Source of the DNA: Fidelibacterota bacterium UBA1134
GTDB lineage: Bacteria > Fidelibacterota > Marinisomatia > Marinisomatales > S15-B10
Direction: 5' to 3'
Assembly (NCBI GenBank): GCA_002311975.1
Contig: DCAL01000020.1
Span: 2,373-28,734, forward strand
Length of the DNA stretch: 26,362 nt
Shown: positions 26,360 through 26,362 of the stretch, piece by piece
Numbering within the stretch: the stretch's first letter is position 1
Layout: every line of letters begins with the position of its first letter
Made by a program: the position numbers and the translations under genes
The notes under the pieces: generated by a model
Databases searched by the model: none
The model's input: only the letters and a program-made list of their open reading frames with translations
What the model was told of the DNA's origin: nothing

Positions 26360-26362
26360 AAA

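Noticed and set aside
26255..26362. Possible 3' end of a minus-strand coding region entering from the right edge
   Set aside because: Several frames are open to the edge over only about 50-100 bases, with no recognisable motif, so I did not annotate a gene.

Overview
The window looks like chromosome from a Gram-negative bacterium of the FCB superphylum, most like the Marinimicrobia (SAR406) or a neighbouring lineage. This is inferred from gene content, not from a marker gene. Three secreted proteins end in an NPFNP-type sorting tail (QNYPNPFN or QNHPNPFN), a fourth has a VVPNPY variant, and there is a PorV/PorQ-type outer-membrane protein next to a TonB-dependent receptor. No rRNA, tRNA, CRISPR array or insertion sequence was seen. 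Almost every intact product carries a signal peptide or lipobox, so this is an envelope and secretion locus.

Layout. Positions 1-1059 (+) hold the 3' part of a gene for a monohaem cytochrome c domain fused to a predicted beta-barrel. Positions 1187-1699 (+) hold the first third of an N-acyl-D-amino-acid deacylase lipoprotein, which breaks off before a convergent M14 metallocarboxypeptidase (1748-4312, -). A gene-free stretch of about 685 bp follows, with a 50-nt hairpin and a strong sigma70-type promoter. Next come four plus-strand genes: gamma-glutamyltransferase (4998-6701), a subtilisin-like protease with a sorting tail (6743-10480), a choice-of-anchor-B beta-propeller protein (10630-13065) and a very large protein built of carboxypeptidase-regulatory-like repeats (13270-17406). 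A small lysine-rich ORF (17432-17617) follows. A bidirectional hairpin separates this block from a minus-strand operon transcribed from the right edge: TonB-dependent receptor (26214-22495), a 1232-residue secreted Fn3-type protein (22467-18769) and a PorV/PorQ-family protein (18767-17670).

How they may work together. The left and middle genes form an extracytoplasmic peptide-degrading set: endoprotease, carboxypeptidase, gamma-glutamyl hydrolase, and formerly a D-aminoacylase. The right operon looks like a surface uptake or secretion complex. Its most unusual feature is that about a quarter of the TonB-dependent receptor consists of Asp/Asn/Gly-rich, calcium-site-like repeats placed in three blocks between predicted barrel strands. 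The same motif recurs in the co-transcribed secreted protein and once in the subtilase. Two CRP-type palindromes lie in consecutive intergenic regions, one of them perfect and positioned like a class II activator site. They suggest that the propeller gene and the repeat-protein gene are under catabolite- or FNR/CRP-like control. Functional statements beyond family membership are inference.
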